Part shown: one piece after another, positions 35,049-47,642 of the stretch
Layout of the letters: every line of letters starts with the position of its first letter
How positions within the stretch are numbered: position 1 is the stretch's first letter
Assembly: GCA_902805475.1 (NCBI GenBank)
Contig: CADCSX010000009.1
Location: forward strand, 620,001 to 684,000
Origin: Entonaema liquescens
Taxonomy: Eukaryota; Ascomycota; Sordariomycetes; Xylariales; Xylariaceae
Length of the DNA stretch: 64,000 nucleotides
Direction of reading: 5' to 3'
Position numbers and translations under genes: made by a program
Notes under the pieces: model-generated
What the model saw: the letters and a program-made list of their open reading frames with translations, nothing else
Databases searched by the model: none
What the model was told of the DNA's origin: nothing

Positions 35049-35906
35049 TTCTAGAGATTGATGAAACCGGAAATTGCGGGATGATTAGTTACTTGGGTTT
35101 TCAAAGTGTGAACACGTTCGGGGTAGGCGCAAAAAAAGGAAAAAAAGAAAAAATAAGTCGGGCAAGTTAAACAATATTTTATAGATCATAGCACAATACC
35201 AGTAATGAAAGACTAATCGATTCAACATTTATGTTCCCAAACATATAGCTTGGGGTGGATTGATAGTACACTACTGTTGTCGGTTGCTCATAACCAGAAG
35301 AGAAGTGAATAGAGTAGTTAGGAAACATTATACATGTACCCAAATCTAGGCCAGATAAGTTATTGTTTGTCCGTTGTTTCGATATCGTCTTCGTCTTCGT
35401 CTTTGTTACATTGGGTTAGTGTGGAAGATAGATATTGATCAAAGACTATCATAGGTCAGTATAGTAAACTGGGAATGAACAAAGCAACGCTTTAATATTG
35501 GTTAGATAGAATGCACAATGGCTAGCTGCTAAGGAAGAGTATTCGTGAAATTCCATATCGGTAGGTATACACATATTTGGTGGGTAATGATATCCAAAGA
35601 AGAAAGCAACCAGACTCTGTTATTAAATAAACATTTAGATAACCTGGCTGCTTTCTAATTCATTTTCTAGTTGGCCTTTGATGGCATCATAGGGATCCAA
35701 ATTAGACTAATGTCGCTGCGGCTGATCAATATCAAGTTACATTCGGGGATTCCCATCGGAATGCGGGACTGGCAGATAGGGGATTTGCGTTTGGGTGTGA
35801 TGTTCGGTATAGGCTAAAGTGGTGTCATGACTATAAACACATCAAACCTGCGCCAATATTTCTTACTTTACCATATAGATTTTCTAGCGGATATCAAGAC
35901 GCAACT
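35049..35906. other. Intergenic, divergent promoters
   Basis: 858 bp between the proline-rich gene and the subtilase gene, which diverge. It is AT-rich with a short CGTCTTCGTCTTTG run near 35390. No gene is seen. Confidence 0.55.
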
Positions 35907-38766
35907 ATGGGCTTAGCTACGTTCATGAATTTTTTCATCCTTTTCTTTGTGTCGGGATTTGCTGCTAGAACCCCTAAGCCCATCGATCAGGCATTCATCA
36001 TTGAGTTACTAGATGATGCTGTCGAAGGCAGTATTCACCCGAGGGATTTGGATCAACATGCTGAATTCCATGAGCACGCATCCAGACTCCCTTTTGAATA
36101 CACTGTCGCACATGAATACCGTTATCCGGGTATCTATGTTGGTTTATCAATCAGAGTGTCCAAGGTTGATAATCCAAAATCTCCTGAGTCCCAACTTAGC
36201 GGTATCCCTGGAGTAGTATCAGTAAGCCCTGTCTACGAGATACCTTTGCCGGGTCAGGACTTTCCAGGTCTTCAACCGATAGACAACCCCTTAAAATCAT
36301 ATGCGGACCCCCCAGAGATGCCGGCAATAATGCCGAAAGCCGATGGAGATCTATCGTCAACCCTTGAAATGGCTGGCGTGGATAAATTACACCAGCTTGG
36401 CGTGAAGGGTAAGGGCGTAAAGATAGGAATAGTTGATACGGGTGTTGACTACCGCCATCCTGCACTCGGTGGTGGCTTCGGCCCTGGCTTTAAGGTAGCC
36501 GGGGGCTGGTCTTGGTTGGCCGACAATGGAACTGCATTTGAGCATGATGATCCTCTCACCACATGCTATGGTGGGGGACATGGTACTCACGTTACAGGTA
36601 AATGGCCCATTCGAACTCCTACTCTCTAGTTTGCTAGCTGGATTAACATATTCGATAGGGATTTTTGGTATGAACCCTCTATCGGATGGGAATAGGACGT
36701 TGAATATATCCGGAGTTGCTCCAGAGGCGACAGTATACATGTATAGAGTGTTTGACTGTTCTACCAACGGCGGATCAACTGATCGCATCATGGCAGCGAT
36801 GCTACGAGCGCAGGCTGATGGCGTTGATATCATAAGCATGTCGTTGGGCATCCAAGAGTCCTGGCAAGATGGGACTGATCCGTTAACGAAAGTTTCCGCT
36901 CGGCTTGTAGATGCAGGCATAGCAGTTATAGTTTCTCAGGGGAACGGTGGATCTGGCAGCAAATATGATCCCCAACTTTATCGCACATCGACGCCCGCCG
37001 AACTACCAAGTATTATATCTGTTGGCGCAATTGCGAATAGAAACTTCCCGCTTGTTTATACCTTCACGGACTCCCAAGGTGCTACGATTTCATATGCGTC
37101 GCTGTGGCCTATCGAGTTTCCCGGTGGCCTGGAAGTCTACTTGCTTGACGATGCCTGCTCCGGCACTAGCAAATGGGATGATGCTGTATCTCTTCTAGAG
37201 GAAAATGGAAAGCTTAACACGACTATAATTGCTTTTCCAATCACTAGCAGCTGCCGCGACACTGGTGCCAGGGGTTGCTGCTCGACTCGAAGCATTCCTT
37301 ATGTGATGGGACTTTACACGAATATGTCCAACCCGTATGATGTGGCCTACGAGATACCCTCCTCGGGCTCCATAGGCGACGGTTCCGTTCACTACATATC
37401 AGTAAATTTCGAGGACAGTAGCACACTCCTGGAAAATATGAACACCACTGGATCCGGCGAATATAGGTTATATTTTAATGACACCTCATATTCGAGCCCG
37501 ATACAAGCTGTCGGTGGTAAAATGGACTACTACTCAGCTTTCGGGCCTACCTACCTAAACTACGATCTGAAACCTCAAATATCGGCACCCGGTGGCGAAA
37601 TACTTTCTACTTGGCCTCTTGGAGAGCAAGGATACTACTCCCTTCTGTCGGGCACGTCAATGGCTGCCCCTTTCATTAGCGGTTGCTACGCACTGGTCAA
37701 GTCCCAGTTCCCTGATCTGTCTGTCACGGAAATCCTGTCGCTTCTACAGTCAACTTCAGAACCCGTGAAATGGGTTTATAATAATACCATGACTGCAGGG
37801 ACTTTCCAACAAGGAGCTGGTTTGGTTAATGTCTACAAGGCTATTACATACCAAAGTCGCGTATCCCCAGGCCAACTTCTCGTAACTGATAACACCCATA
37901 CTACGTACGGAGCAGTTAACATAACTATTACGAACTATTCTAATGCGACGAAAATATACTCTTTATCTCACGAAGGTGCCAGTTACTCAGAACCCAACCC
38001 CCCAAATAACCCCGTATTTTCTCAGGAAAACCAACTTCCGATCTATGGATCTGCTCAGTTCGAGACACCGACTGTGGAAGTCCCTGGAGGGGAGTCGGAG
38101 GTCGTGTCATTTAGGATTATACCTCCCGAATCTGACATTAAGCCTGAGAGACTGCCCGTGTTTGGTGGTTTCATCAAGGTAACTAGCGACAATGAAGAAT
38201 TCAGCGTGCCATATTCTGGACCCCCCTACTCCTTATATAATGCTCGGTACATCCATGTTCTAAACACGAGCACGAGTGTACAGCCGCAAATATCTTACAA
38301 ATATCAAAACGATTGGGTTACCAACAAGGGCTTACTTGAAGTTAACTCATCAATGGTTTATCGATCACTTATCGGCCGCGATCAGTTTACTCGTGGATAT
38401 CGGATTGACCTTGTACCCGCTAATATTAATATAAAACCTGACTTCTACGGCTATGATCCAGCCAAGGAGTACGAGTACCGTCCCTCTGACGTAGTACCGC
38501 CAGTATCAGTGTTTGGATTGCCATCCTACGGTACTCTGGTAAATTCCACCGAGCTGCTGTCTCCGTCCACCTTTAACTGGCCCCAAGGAACTGGGATTAA
38601 GGCTACCCTTCTAAACGGGACAGAATATTCACCTGGCCTGGGTGACTACCGCTGGCTCATTAGTGTACTGCGTTGGGGTGGTGATCTTGATAAGCTGGAG
38701 GATCACGAGACTTGGCTCTCAGGCATCGTTAGGGTCGTAGATGGGCCTGTAAGTAAGCCTATTTAG
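35907..38766 (+). CDS. Secreted subtilisin-like serine protease (S8A) with protease-associated region
   Basis: Exons 35907-36597 and 36659-38766, joined by a 61-nt intron inside the active-site histidine block, give 932 residues. Residues 1-20 are a signal peptide and a propeptide follows. The catalytic triad is visible: D177 (IGIVDTGVDYRHP), H225 (GGHGTHVTG) and S564 (LSGTSMAAPF), with the oxyanion region SQGNGG. Between H and S a protease-associated-like insert (about 350-480) carries a CRDTGARGCC cysteine cluster. After the protease domain there are beta-rich, Fn3-like segments with many N-glycosylation sites. It resembles the large Vpr/C5a-peptidase-like subtilases that pathogenic and saprotrophic fungi secrete to degrade proteins. 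Length is typical of that branch. Confidence 0.95.
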
Positions 38767-39111
38767 GGGTATATGGCATACTTACAATTAGAAGAGTAGT
38801 AGTAGAGAAATAGACGAGACGTCATTTCATCAGGGCTACGCCACAAGATAGATGATCCAGACACAAGTCGGTAATAACGATAGGTCTCATCTATGTTAAG
38901 TATGAAGGCTTTCCTTACAAGACTTGTAAGGTTCTTTAGTATATGATGAATCAGGATATTAACAATTACGTACCCCATTATCCTTCAAACCTAAGAAAGC
39001 CTGGCCCATCTCCTTTCGAGTTTACATAGATCAGTAACCGACATAACCTCATTACCTCTAGAAATAGGCCCCGGTAGAAGCTCCACTTCGCGTAAGTATC
39101 AAGTATAGTGC
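38767..39111. other. Intergenic, convergent 3' ends
   Basis: 345 bp between the subtilase stop and the 76-residue gene. No gene is seen. Confidence 0.6.
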
Positions 39112-39394
39112 TTATTTCGCTTTATTCCAAGCCTCCTCAAAACTGTCCAACGCCTTCTTTGCCTTCTCTTTATAATATTCATCCTTATTACTTCCTTCTG
39201 CAGTTTGGCCTACACCAGATACTCGCTCGTGAATAGTTGGATCCGTGACAAGGTACTTCTGCATTGAGTAAGACATCTCGCTGTCTTGACTAGAACTATC
39301 TAATTAGATCTGCTTACTATCTTCGGCAGCGCAGTACTTACATCACTTTCCCTCCTGATACCTGCTTATTCGGGACGTTCGAAGATGAAGACAT
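39112..39394 (-). CDS. Small 76-residue hydrophilic protein
   Basis: Two exons, 39342-39394 and 39112-39289, joined by a 52-nt GT-AG intron with a CTAAT branch, give exactly 77 codons including the stop. Neither exon is long enough to stand out as an open frame. The protein starts MSSSSNVPNKQVSGGKV, has a central YLVTDPTIHERVSGVGQ segment and ends with a charged helix, YYKEKAKKALDSFEEAWNKAK. There is no signal peptide or membrane segment. The layout of a flexible head and one amphipathic helix is seen in several small conserved fungal proteins, but I do not recognise a family. The clean splice and phase agreement are the main support. Confidence 0.65.
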
Positions 39395-40620
39395 GGTTGG
39401 GTAAGTCGGGCTTCGAAGTCTTGTGGTGACTATGTTTCTAATGATGCTGCGGTGCAGATATTTCGAGCAAGTCACAAAGTTAAAAGTGTTTGGTGAAGGC
39501 CGTGAGTAGCATGAGGCAAGAACATCCTCAGATCTTTTAAGTGGTTGATATCTTCATAGTATTTATATTGATTCAAGCATTATATTTCTAGTACAGCTAT
39601 AGGCGTTGAGGAGTTTTCTGTATCACAGATCCCTTCCATATCCTGAGCTGTAAATTTGGTATGCCTAAATTTCAACATTTTCTTAACCTGAGCGACTGAT
39701 ATGATATTTGTTACGGTATCAAGTACATTGCCATATCCCGAGCTAATGTTAGGTGGTTAAGGTTATGGCATCTTAATGGTAATGGCTAACATAGCGTTCG
39801 ACATAACCTGTTTGAATTCCATGTTACCTATACTTAATTATAACAATGGTACCACGTGAACATTACAGAATATACATAAATGAATATTGAGGGATATTGG
39901 AGGTATTATACCTTATGGATATAACCACCATGATGCACTCCCATTCGCCTCTTGCTGGGATAGGCAGTAGTTGTAGGGTATCGTTTTACCTAGAGATGTG
40001 TACCTCTTGGCACGGAGAAAGGCGCTTGACTTCACGTCCGGATTGAAGTGTCGCCCTATAGTGGCTTAGGAAACTATAGGAATAAATGGGGGTGGTCACT
40101 CACCGGTGTTACCCCGAAATTAAATCGATTGGATTAAAATCTACCGGAATTAAGTGCTAATAGGGGTCAAATGGCAGAAAGAACCTACTTAATGTGTTAA
40201 GGTATACCTTAAGTACCTACCTAGGAGATACCTAGGTAAATACATGTGCCCCTAAATCTTTCCTCGTAAACAGGTTCTGTTCGGCAGGCTCTGACATGCA
40301 GGTTTTGTTATTTATGTAGCATCTTACTGCATAAAATGATATGACGTGGCTACTCCCCTCCAAGACTCATGTGGCCGACATAACCTGGAGGATGGCTGTT
40401 GCCATTTCCTGGGGAGCGTAGCCTGACTTACGGTAGCGCTGTATGTGTTTACATAACTGGTATATCGAATGTCTGCTACTCGTTCTCTACGTTTGACTTT
40501 CCAACTACTACTACTCATTAGTATCGTACGGCGACTAGGATAGTTGAGACCATAGCAATAGCTTGTCTTCGCAAATCCCACTCCTCTTTCTACTCTTCAA
40601 ACCTGCTAAGCCTCGTCCTA
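39395..40620. other. Intergenic upstream of the Clr5-ankyrin gene
   Basis: 1.2 kb of AT-rich DNA. There is a dense cluster of TACCTA/TAGGTA words at 40195-40245. No supported gene. Confidence 0.5.
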
Positions 40621-43600
40621 ATGCCTCCAACAATTCGAACGGCCAACATTCCGGATGACATATGGAGCCTCCATAAAGAAGTCATCAAGAAACTCTATTT
40701 GGAAGACAACTGCTTGGTAAAAGACATTGTCAGTACTATGAAGGAGGAACATGGATTTGAAGTAACGTGAGAGTGAATTAGTCTTCGTTAAACGCTTATC
40801 CACTAATCCATCAACGAGAAGTATTTCGCAATACGAGGCACAATTTAGACATTGGAAGATCCGAAAGAATTTGAAACTCACAGAATGGCGCCGTATTTTC
40901 AACATATTAGACAGTTTACCCCCAGCAACTGAAAGTCGAGTTATTCTATGCGGGAGGGTGATTGACAAGAAAACAATCCGTCGCGCCAAGCGAAATTGCA
41001 ATGCCAGGCCCGCGAGAGCTGAAGACGATGCTGAAATCGATAACTCCTCTGATAACACAACTTCGGACGCTTCCATTGAGACCCAAAACCCAGACGGCAC
41101 TTGGTCTCAATATGCGGGAGAAAGCATTGTTGACCCCACTATCTCCTTACCCGACCTAGACTTCAATAATCTCCCTACCCCTGGTGGTTTGGGGCTCATA
41201 TATGAGCCGGATGACGCTTTAGAGAATCAAATGATTAGACTTCGCGATAGCCCAGCCCAAGGTTCATTACTTCACACACTTTTAGGGAGTCCCTCGATTC
41301 CAGTCGGCCTTGATATAGGCCTTCGAGATGATTTTGCGGGATCTGAAGTGGTCGATTTCAGTCTAATCAATTGCTCGCCTCATCTGCCCACTACACATCA
41401 GTTAGCACTGCAGTCACGTCACACTCCCGAGCTCCCTAGCGGTGGATTTCAAGAGTCATTGCTATTTGAAAGCTCCTTTCGGGAACCCTACACGTGGTTG
41501 CGCGACCTGTCCTTCATTGAAATCAATAACCTCCTCGCATCTTGGAGCATTCACCCTCTTGCAGTCCAGAGTGAAACTGTGAAATTATTGACAGAAGCTC
41601 AAAGTTCCGAGAGTAATTATGTGCCAGGCTACGAAGAATACTCCGAGATTGATTACTATCTGCGGAATCTTAAGACATTAGTACCCGACGCTTTGCCTCC
41701 AGAGCTGGTAAACAATGGGATTCCTACCGATAACAGCCTAGTAAAAGGCCTTATCTTCTCGATCGCAAACGGTTCGGCCGGGGTAGAAAATATTCCTATA
41801 GGTTCAGTGCTCCTTGGACTCTCTCCTAGAAATAGCACATTGTTTCAGATTCTGGGATCAAGGTCCTGTCACCTTACGAAGGCACTTGCTGAAGCTCTTT
41901 TCCGAGCAGCAATAGAAGTGGGAGACAACAGTGCCCTTCGTAACATAGTAGCTACAGGGTTGGTTGATGTCAATCGGGCCGTGTTTTTCAACGGCGAGGA
42001 CAAATACACGGCAATCGAGCGCGTGGCGACACTTCATAATTTGACCGGCATAGAAATATTATTGAATGCGAAGGCAGATCTTGCTCGATCATTCCCTCGA
42101 TCCTTTCATGGTAGTGGCATGATCAATCTCTACTCCTATGGCCTTGACTCTATTGACGAAACGTGGGTACGCTTTTGTACCTTAATACGACAGCATCAGC
42201 CCAACGCTATTTGTCTCTGGAGAGTCGAAGGGTCTATCCCGTGGACCGCCTTGAAAAAGCAGGTGCAATAGAGACGCTACACGTGGAAGACTTGAGCCAT
42301 ATTCTGGCTGCAGCAACTGAAATGAACCGTATTGATTTCATACGAAAGCTTCTTGATCATTTCCCCACGGCAAGCCGCTATGGTTTGACTACTGCACTCG
42401 TTATATCTATACAAAAAGGATTTGATGATATTACGTGCACCTTAATGGACTTCGGAGCATCTGTGAATCGCGGCGGAGATTCCGGAATTAAAGCGCCGGA
42501 TACCAAAATTGATGAGGGACTACCACTGAATGCAGCCATCAGGCGAAGAAACTTTCAACTAGCGCATAACATACTAAATGCAGACATTGGAGAGCAAGGA
42601 ATCGATATTGACACTTTCCGTGCAATTTCCGAATCGGGAAACATAACGATATTCAACGAAATCTTGAGGTTTTTACCCCGTAGTCTAGATGCTGCCCTAG
42701 GAGACCACCATGGTGAGGAGCTTTTGACTTGCATGTATGAAGCTAAACAGTATGATATGTTAGACGCCTTCATATCGCAACCTTTATTGCGGGTGGACTC
42801 AAGTTATATTATTGGACAATGGTGCGCGTCTGCCATCACATCTGGCGATGCTACCTTGGTACGATTTCTACTTTGTCGTGGAATTCTGAAGCCAGATGAA
42901 ACATCTTTGGGACTTGCGGCCCGAACAGGTTGCGTTCCTGTGCTTCGGCTGCTTTTACATCAAATAGAAAAACAAGCCCGACCAGCTTTGATACCATTTC
43001 CCCTGCATTGTATGATAGATAATGGCAGGGTCAACTTGGAATGCCTCAATATCCTTCTCTCGATGCCCGTATTTCACTTCGGATTCAAATCATATTCAGG
43101 CCAATCTCCGCTAGGTACGGCTATTTCCATGGTAAAGAAAGAACCCGAGATCGCCTTTACTGTTGTCGAAAAGCTCCTGGACGCCGGCTGTGAGGTAGAC
43201 AGTATTACTAAACTTGAACGAACGACCTCCGGGGTATATGCTGCTCAAACTGCGATGTTGCAAGCTATTGACACGAAATATGAGAAGCTTGTCAGGCTAT
43301 TAATAGACCGAGGGGCTGACGTTGACGCTCTTCCTTTCATCACAGTAAAGCAAACCCCGTTACAAAAGGCTGCAGCTGTTGGTAGCTTAGCTATTGTGAA
43401 GCTGCTTCTTGAGCGTAAAGTGGACGTGAATGCCCGCCCGGCAGTACGTAGTGGTGGTACAGCTCTCCAGTACGCTGCAATCAGCGGTAATTGCAACATA
43501 ACGGCTGAATTGTTAAGTCACGGTGCACTTTTGCATATGCCACCGTCGTCAGTTAATGGGCGATGGCCGATTGAGGAGCCGCAGAATATGGTCGTTTGAA

Positions 43601-43775
43601 TATGATTGAATACCTCTGGATAGCTAAGGAGAACACGGCCCTGCCCGATGGCTGCGAGAGTGGTTTTGAAGAGAAGTACTGTCGTAGAGCGATGGAACTT
43701 GCCGAGACGAATGGGCACATAGTATGCCAGGATCTAATCGCTGAAAAGGCTGGGTTGAATTTTGACGAAAATTAA
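40621..43775 (+). CDS. Clr5-domain ankyrin-repeat protein, two frame breaks
   Basis: Exon 1 (40621-40766) and the start of exon 2 (from 40822) encode a Clr5 domain: DDIWSLHKEVIKKLYLED through KEEHGF to ISQYEAQFRHWKIRKNLK. A long middle region has no clear fold. From about 42300 there are ankyrin repeats, strongest near the end (ALQYAAISGNCNITAELLSH, TPLQKAAAVGSLAIVKLLLE, KLVRLLIDRGADVDALP). The C-terminus, AEYGRLNMIEYLWIAKEN to AGLNFDEN, is reached only after a second frame step. The breaks lie somewhere in 42170-42260 and at GG 43575-43576; one extra base at each makes a continuous 1033-residue protein. Clr5-ankyrin proteins form large accessory families in filamentous fungi; their roles are mostly unknown. 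Confidence 0.87.
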
Positions 43776-43934
43776 TTGATTCTTCTGTCTAATTTCCTTG
43801 TAATCGAAGGCTGTCTTTCGAGGGGAATTTTACCATTCTAGTCATCACGTAGGTACTTCGACAGGTCGTTTCAATAATTGTTTATTTAATGCAACCCACC
43901 TCCAGTACCTTAGTATAGAACAATTCCATATGTA

Positions 43935-44753
43935 TTAGCTTTGAAGCTTCTTCGGGCGCAACATCGACGCCGCCGATTGTTTCTCTACAACAGCAGACAC
44001 ATCTTGCTCTACATAACCGTTTGCCTCGTAGAGTGGCTTTCCAGCAGGACTGGCATCCAAATAGCACTCGACGCCCAGCTGGTCAGCCAAATCAGTTCCC
44101 CACTTGACTAGCGCGCTTCCGTAACCCCTTTTTTGAAATGCCGCCTTTGTTCCAAGTGTTTCCAGAACTATATTGAAAAAGTCGGGTTTAGCTCAACCAC
44201 CAAATATACATAAATCAAATTCTAGACGGAATTGGGAAAGCATTTGACAGCACATAGACTTACAGACATGACCGCGATAGCCCAGAACATGCGCGTGCGC
44301 CTTCTCCATAGGGCTAAATAAGCTGTCCAAAGCATCTTCTTTCATATCCGGCAAGTCATCAAAGGCGGGCCACCTGTTGCGCCACTCCTGTTTCGCCGGG
44401 TCGCAACCCTCTGGAACGATGCGATATATCGCCATCGCAACAGGGACACCTTGCGCATGAACGTGTTAGTAAAAAAACACCTAAGTAAAAGATGCGCGTG
44501 GGGCTAGGTGTGTACCGGTATCCGGACTGCGCACGATGAGACACTCGGTCTTTATCTCGTCGGGTCCCGGGGCCGGACCGAGGAACTGTTCAAAAGAGCG
44601 CTCGACGAAGCGTCGGCCGTCGGGAGTCTGCGGGAAGATGCGCTGCATGTGTTCGGAGCTGAACGCGTCCCACCAGACGGAGACCAGCTCCGGGATGTCG
44701 GATAGCGAAGGACGCTCCACAACGGCGGTAGTGGGGCGACCTGTCGAAGCCAT
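43935..44753 (-). CDS. GNAT acetyltransferase
   Basis: Exons 44516-44753, 44264-44449 and 43935-44167 give 218 residues with all phases agreeing. The fold is complete: N-terminal helix (LSDIPELVSVWWDAFSSEH), central strand VPVAMAIYRIV, and the acetyl-CoA loop FQKRGYGSALVKWG followed by CYLDASPAGKPLYEANGYV, which is the usual GNAT C-terminal pattern. This type (fungal GNAT near PF13508/PF00583) acetylates small molecules or protein N-termini; the substrate is unknown. It is convergent with the Clr5-ankyrin gene, 159 bp away. It is not related closely enough to the GNAT fragment at the left edge to be a recent duplicate. Confidence 0.9.
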
Positions 44754-45625
44754 GATTTTTCTCTTGCGTATTTGAAAATTATCCGGATATGGAGGTTAGA
44801 TAGGCCGAAATGTATATATCGGATGCAAGATGAGGATGAAGATGAGATGAGATGAGATAAGGTTGGTGAGAGATAATATTGGTCAGCTCAATCAGGAAGA
44901 AGCAGATGATAGGTACTTCCTTCGGGTATCTCCCGAAAACTAGGAGCGGGGATTTCGATCGGGAAGCTAAACACAAGATAGGAATTGCCTAGGCACTTAC
45001 GTAAATGGTTATACCCGTTTTATTATCACATGGGTACTAATATTTTGGTTATAACTTCCCCTTACCCATTTGTTAGTTGGGAACATTATCCATCCTTATA
45101 ATTATTTTAAACATTCATACTAAAAGGCCTAAAGTTCATTATTACAAATCTAGTTTATGTCAGTTACTAAAATTAGTTATTGAACTACTATTTCTTAACA
45201 TTGAAATCTTCAATCGGATTCAGATCCTGTCTCTTCCTTACCCACATACCGTGTCAATAGTAGTTTCTACTGTGTGACTTAACGCATGCCTTCAACGACC
45301 TCATGAAGTATATCATAAGTTGATTGAAAGACTTGTCATTGCTTCACCTCTATTTATGATTCTACGCAGCAGCCAAAAATTGACACAGGGCTAAGAATCA
45401 GTTTATTACCGAGGTGGATATAGGACAGTTGTGGGATCGAGATATGAAGAACTAAAGTGGGGAAGTAAAGGGGTAGAAAATAGGGGTTGGTCGGATTTAC
45501 TATCTTGAAATTCCCAGCTTAAGACATGAAGTGAATGCATTGCCAAATGTCCAAAAGAAAAATGAAAAAAAGTTGTAGGCCAGTCTTAAATAGAGTGGTG
45601 TTAGGAAGACCCCATAACATAATCT
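44754..45625. other. Intergenic, GNAT promoter and halogenase 3' side
   Basis: 872 bp. It includes a GATGAGATGAGATGAGAT-like simple repeat at about 44829-44856 just upstream of the GNAT start. No gene is seen. Confidence 0.55.
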
Positions 45626-47642
45626 TTACTTGCCAACAGTATCGTCGTTGCCCAATGCCTTCGAAACATTGTCACCTCTCTGAGTGCGGATATCAGGTCG
45701 ACCGCCTCTTAGGAACGACGCTGAGTATAGCTGCATCTTGCTTGCCTTCGCCGACGTCGCCCCAGCAAGGCCAAGTTTCCCGCGTTCCAGCTTGGGAGCC
45801 AATCCGTCAATCGAGTCAAGAGTGAAGTTGACAAGACTAATTGAGTCTTCATTCCTCAGCATCCTCCGTCCACGCAGAGTGTTGAGAATTTGTATTTCCT
45901 CGGGTGTAAGGCTCTTCTCTATCTCCTCTATCGCACGTAGAGCGTTCTCATCGTCAGTCCCGCCTTCTACGCCAAGGTTTTTCAGTTTCTGGATAAGGGC
46001 ATCTTTTTGTTCCGGAGGTATGTCAGCTAGCGATCGGAAACAAAACTCTACGGTCTTGGCTATCTCTTCTTGTGTCGGCTTTGTTGTAATATTGGCGTCA
46101 ACAGTCCCTTGGATAACTAGGTACAGACCAATGCAATTAGCAACAACCATTTAAGTAAGTTCGGGTTTAAACTTACCAGGTCGAAACAGTTCAAAAGCTC
46201 TTTCATAGCTGTCCTCGTCAAAATCATGGATGACTGGTCGGTTCTGATATCTGATTTGTTTGGTAGTACTTAGGACGACCAATAAGAAGCGAGTGTAGCT
46301 GTCCGAGACTTTCTTACTATGCCACGAGGCAGCAGTCGCTTCATCACAGTCCCCTCGTATAGAAGCGGCAATAGTAACGGCTGCGGAAAGACCGCCATTC
46401 AGAGCCAAGTGAACGCCTGATGAGAAGAACGGGTCGATGAAGCTTCCAGCGTCTCCGACGATGCGGGCATAAGGGATGGCATAACTCGAAGCGCTATATG
46501 ACCAATCGGATGCCGACTTGATATCGGAAATCAGCTCAGCTTTAGATAAAAGCTCTTTCGTTCCAGGTAGAAGGTCGAGAGATTGGAAATAGAAATCCTT
46601 GCTAGATGTCAGACCTGCTTCTCGTTTTTTGGAAATAGCTATCTCTTGGTTTTGTACGATGCCCACGGAGTGGGTACCGTCATGTAAGGGAATGAACCAA
46701 CACCATCCACTAGCATCTAAAAGGACAATTAGGATTAGGGTCACAGTGACGTTTGTTGGATTCACTTACCGGTCAAGGCCTCGAAATATGGCGAGCCCTC
46801 TTTATAGGTACCGGGACCGTATACCCCGGCGCCCTTCCAATATCCCCAGTTCGCGACATTCTTAAGGCCTTGGTTAAACTTCCGATTTTTTAAGTATCTG
46901 GTGCTTAGGATACCATTCCTTCCACTAGCATCAACAAGGTAGTCGAAATGTATAGTTCCCGAGTTTCCGTTCTTCTGTTTCCAAGTTGCTGAAATTGGGC
47001 GCCCCAGATTGTTTCCATTAAGCTCCCATGATGCATTAGGAGGTTCGAATTGAATAGCATCAACCTTGGTAGAATCAAAAGTCTTCGCACCGCAACTTTC
47101 AGCATGTTTGAAAAGTAACTCGTCGCTCTCGGAACGAATCACGTTCCACGCATACCCCTCGGGTCCTCCAGATGCGACGAAGTCGGTGTCTTATATAGGA
47201 TATCGTTAGCAGCGCATCAAGGTATGGAAAACTCAACTAACGCACATGTGTCCGGACGACACGGATCTAATTTGAAGGCACCACCATTCTTCAGTAATAC
47301 GTCAGCACGAGGTGAGATCAACCTTCTCAGCTAATCATTTCCTAATTACCTTGATTCGAAACCCATGCGCAGCCCACTTCTCGTAGCCATCGATGAACTT
47401 CAGAAACGGCCGTACCGATGGAAGCATACTTTCACCGATATGATACCTAAATTCAATTTGAAGTCAAATCCCGGCCAACAAAGGGGTATTTTGGAGGGGT
47501 TCAAAGGAGTCACCTACCTTGGGAACGTTTCAGCCTCTAGGACCACAACATCCAAATCTTCACGAGCTAGAGCCGCCGCAGCGTATGATCCCGAGGGGCC
47601 GCCTCCGACGACAAGAATGGTGCATCTCTGTGGAATATCCAT
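45626..47642 (-). CDS. Flavin-dependent halogenase
   Basis: Six exons, 47518-47642, 47350-47446, 47246-47288, 46770-47189, 46177-46716 and 45626-46116, give 571 residues with every phase matching. The FAD-binding loop is VVGGGPSGSYAAAAL (11-25). The halogenase WxWxIP motif is present as WCWFIP (233-238), together with YHIGESMLPSVRPFL and DPFFSSGVHLALNGG, all typical of fungal tryptophan-halogenase-like enzymes such as those acting on resorcylic lactones and anthraquinones. Such enzymes use FADH2, O2 and halide to make HOCl and halogenate phenols or indoles. The C-terminal 160 residues hold a Glu/Lys-rich helical part. No polyketide or peptide synthase is visible nearby, so the substrate is unknown. 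Confidence 0.9.

Noticed and set aside
42163..42190. A 27-nt GT-AG intron that might explain the first Clr5-ankyrin break
   Set aside because: Far too short for splicing, and 27 is divisible by three so it would not change the frame.
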